From: Oceanospirillaceae bacterium
Lineage (GTDB): Bacteria > Pseudomonadota > Gammaproteobacteria > Pseudomonadales > Balneatricaceae
Direction of reading: 5' to 3'
DNA: 5,014 nt
Assembly: GCA_023954795.1 (NCBI GenBank)
Contig: JAGSHA010000264.1
Coordinates: 1 to 5,014, forward strand
Under the pieces are notes generated by a model. That model saw nothing but the letters and a program-made list of their open reading frames with translations, was not told the origin of the DNA and searched no databases. Both the position numbers and the translations under genes were made by a program. Shown piece after piece: positions 4,343-5,014 of the stretch. Each line of letters opens with the position of its first letter. Positions within the stretch are counted from its first letter, which is position 1.

Positions 4343-5014
4343 GTCACACCACTCAAAAAATACTGATTGTTGATCATTCAACGGCACTAATCGATCGTAT
4401 TTTTGATCTGTTGAATGAGTCCTCAATACTAGACCTAAGAGTATCAACCAGCTTTTCATTGTCTGATGCAAAGGAGAAGCTTAGTGATACGGATTTTGCG
4501 CTTGTGATCGCTCGGGTCCCCACAGCGAAGCAGTCATTGTGCCATGATCTGATTGAACTCCACTCTCCCAACCCTGTTCTAGTTCTGCTGGATGAGCCTG
4601 ATGGTAGCGATGTGTTTTCAGCATTGCGCTTAGGTGCCTCTGATGTATTTGATGTGGTCGACGTTGCTCGACACAGTCGGGCATTTTTGGATGCAGTGGA
4701 GCGTCTTATGGGATGGGCGCGTACGCTTGAAGAGAATCGGTTTTACCGAGAGGAGCTAGAGCAGAGCCTTTCTGAACTTAAAGCTGATCAGCAGGCTGCG
4801 TATCATATACAACGTAATATGATGCCTGCAGAAACCATTGAAATTTGCGGGATTAAGGCTGAGCATCAGATTACCCCTTCGTTATATCTAAGTGGTGACT
4901 TTGTTGATGTAGTGCCGGTTGATGACCAGCGTATGGTTTTCTATCTGGCTGATGTCTCAGGGCATGGTGCTTCATCGGCACTGGTGACCGTTCTGTTGAA
5001 GAACATGACGCAGA
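4339..5014 (+). CDS. Receiver-like domain fused to a SpoIIE/PP2C-type phosphatase (3' partial)
   Basis: The product resembles RsbU/HsbR-like regulators: an N-terminal receiver fold, a helical linker and a PP2C-type Ser/Thr phosphatase that typically dephosphorylates a STAS anti-sigma-factor antagonist in a partner switch. The visible 225 codons show a receiver-like fold at 6-125 (first strand KILIVD, fourth strand PVLVLLD, then ALRLGASDVFDVV). An amphipathic, coiled-coil-like helix (128-158) follows, then QRNMMP (158-163), the usual entry to the SpoIIE domain. The metal-binding motifs SGDFVD (185-190) and LADVSGHG (203-210) are intact, so phosphatase activity is plausible. The receiver is degenerate: HST follows Asp12 instead of a second acid, the phospho-Asp strand reads ALVIARVP (54-61) without Asp, and the Thr and Lys-Pro switch residues are replaced. 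Its start overlaps a mini-ORF stop. The right edge cuts the gene inside the phosphatase domain, so the last acidic motif cannot be judged. Confidence 0.88.
   Translation, partial: MSHTTQKILIVDHSTALIDRIFDLLNESSILDLRVSTSFSLSDAKEKLSDTDFALVIARVPTAKQSLCHDLIELHSPNPVLVLLDEPDGSDVFSALRLGASDVFDVVDVARHSRAFLDAVERLMGWARTLEENRFYREELEQSLSELKADQQAAYHIQRNMMPAETIEICGIKAEHQITPSLYLSGDFVDVVPVDDQRMVFYLADVSGHGASSALVTVLLKNMTQ

Noticed and set aside
4374..4684. Two minus-strand ORFs within the regulator gene
   Set aside because: They are antisense to a continuous reading frame with clear receiver-like and phosphatase domains, and they overlap each other.

Overview
The window reads as chromosomal DNA from a gammaproteobacterium, most likely a marine one of the Oceanospirillales/Pseudomonadales type. 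This rests on a long-form HrpA helicase, a small acidic general porin and an MlaA/VacJ gene followed by a response-regulator/PP2C gene. The genus-level placement is an inference. All genes lie on the + strand, and no mobile element, CRISPR array, tRNA or rRNA was seen.

Layout: (1) 1-2206, the 3' part of hrpA (DEAH-box RNA helicase), cut by the left edge so that the ATPase motor is missing. (2) 2207-2551, a 345-base gene-free leader with a strong extended -10 promoter candidate embedded in a 50-bp dyad whose arms are perfect 13-bp inverted repeats. A smaller upstream inverted repeat, an adenine-rich (ARN) stretch and a clear Shine-Dalgarno are also present. (3) 2552-3430, a 292-residue outer-membrane porin with a signal peptide, a C-terminal Phe and strongly biased codons, followed by a strong intrinsic terminator at 3455-3484. 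(4) 3559-4254, mlaA (vacJ), with its own promoter candidate, a GTG start and, unusually, no lipobox cysteine. (5) 4255-4338, a short gap holding two tiny in-frame ORFs, the second ending in an ATGA overlap with the next gene. (6) 4339-5014 (cut by the right edge), a receiver-like domain fused to a SpoIIE/PP2C-type phosphatase. The receiver has lost the phospho-acceptor Asp and the other usual switch residues.

Functional reading: three of the four genes can be tied to the cell envelope or its control. MlaA removes misplaced phospholipids from the outer membrane and, in E. coli, works bound to an osmoporin trimer. Here a porin gene lies directly upstream, so this porin is a natural candidate partner. 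The downstream phosphatase-regulator, with no terminator between it and mlaA, may be co-transcribed and could link a partner-switching (STAS/anti-sigma type) signal to the envelope. hrpA appears to be an unrelated neighbour. No wholly new system is evident. The best leads are the porin promoter dyad, the unlipidated MlaA, the pseudo-receiver phosphatase and the mini-ORF junction.
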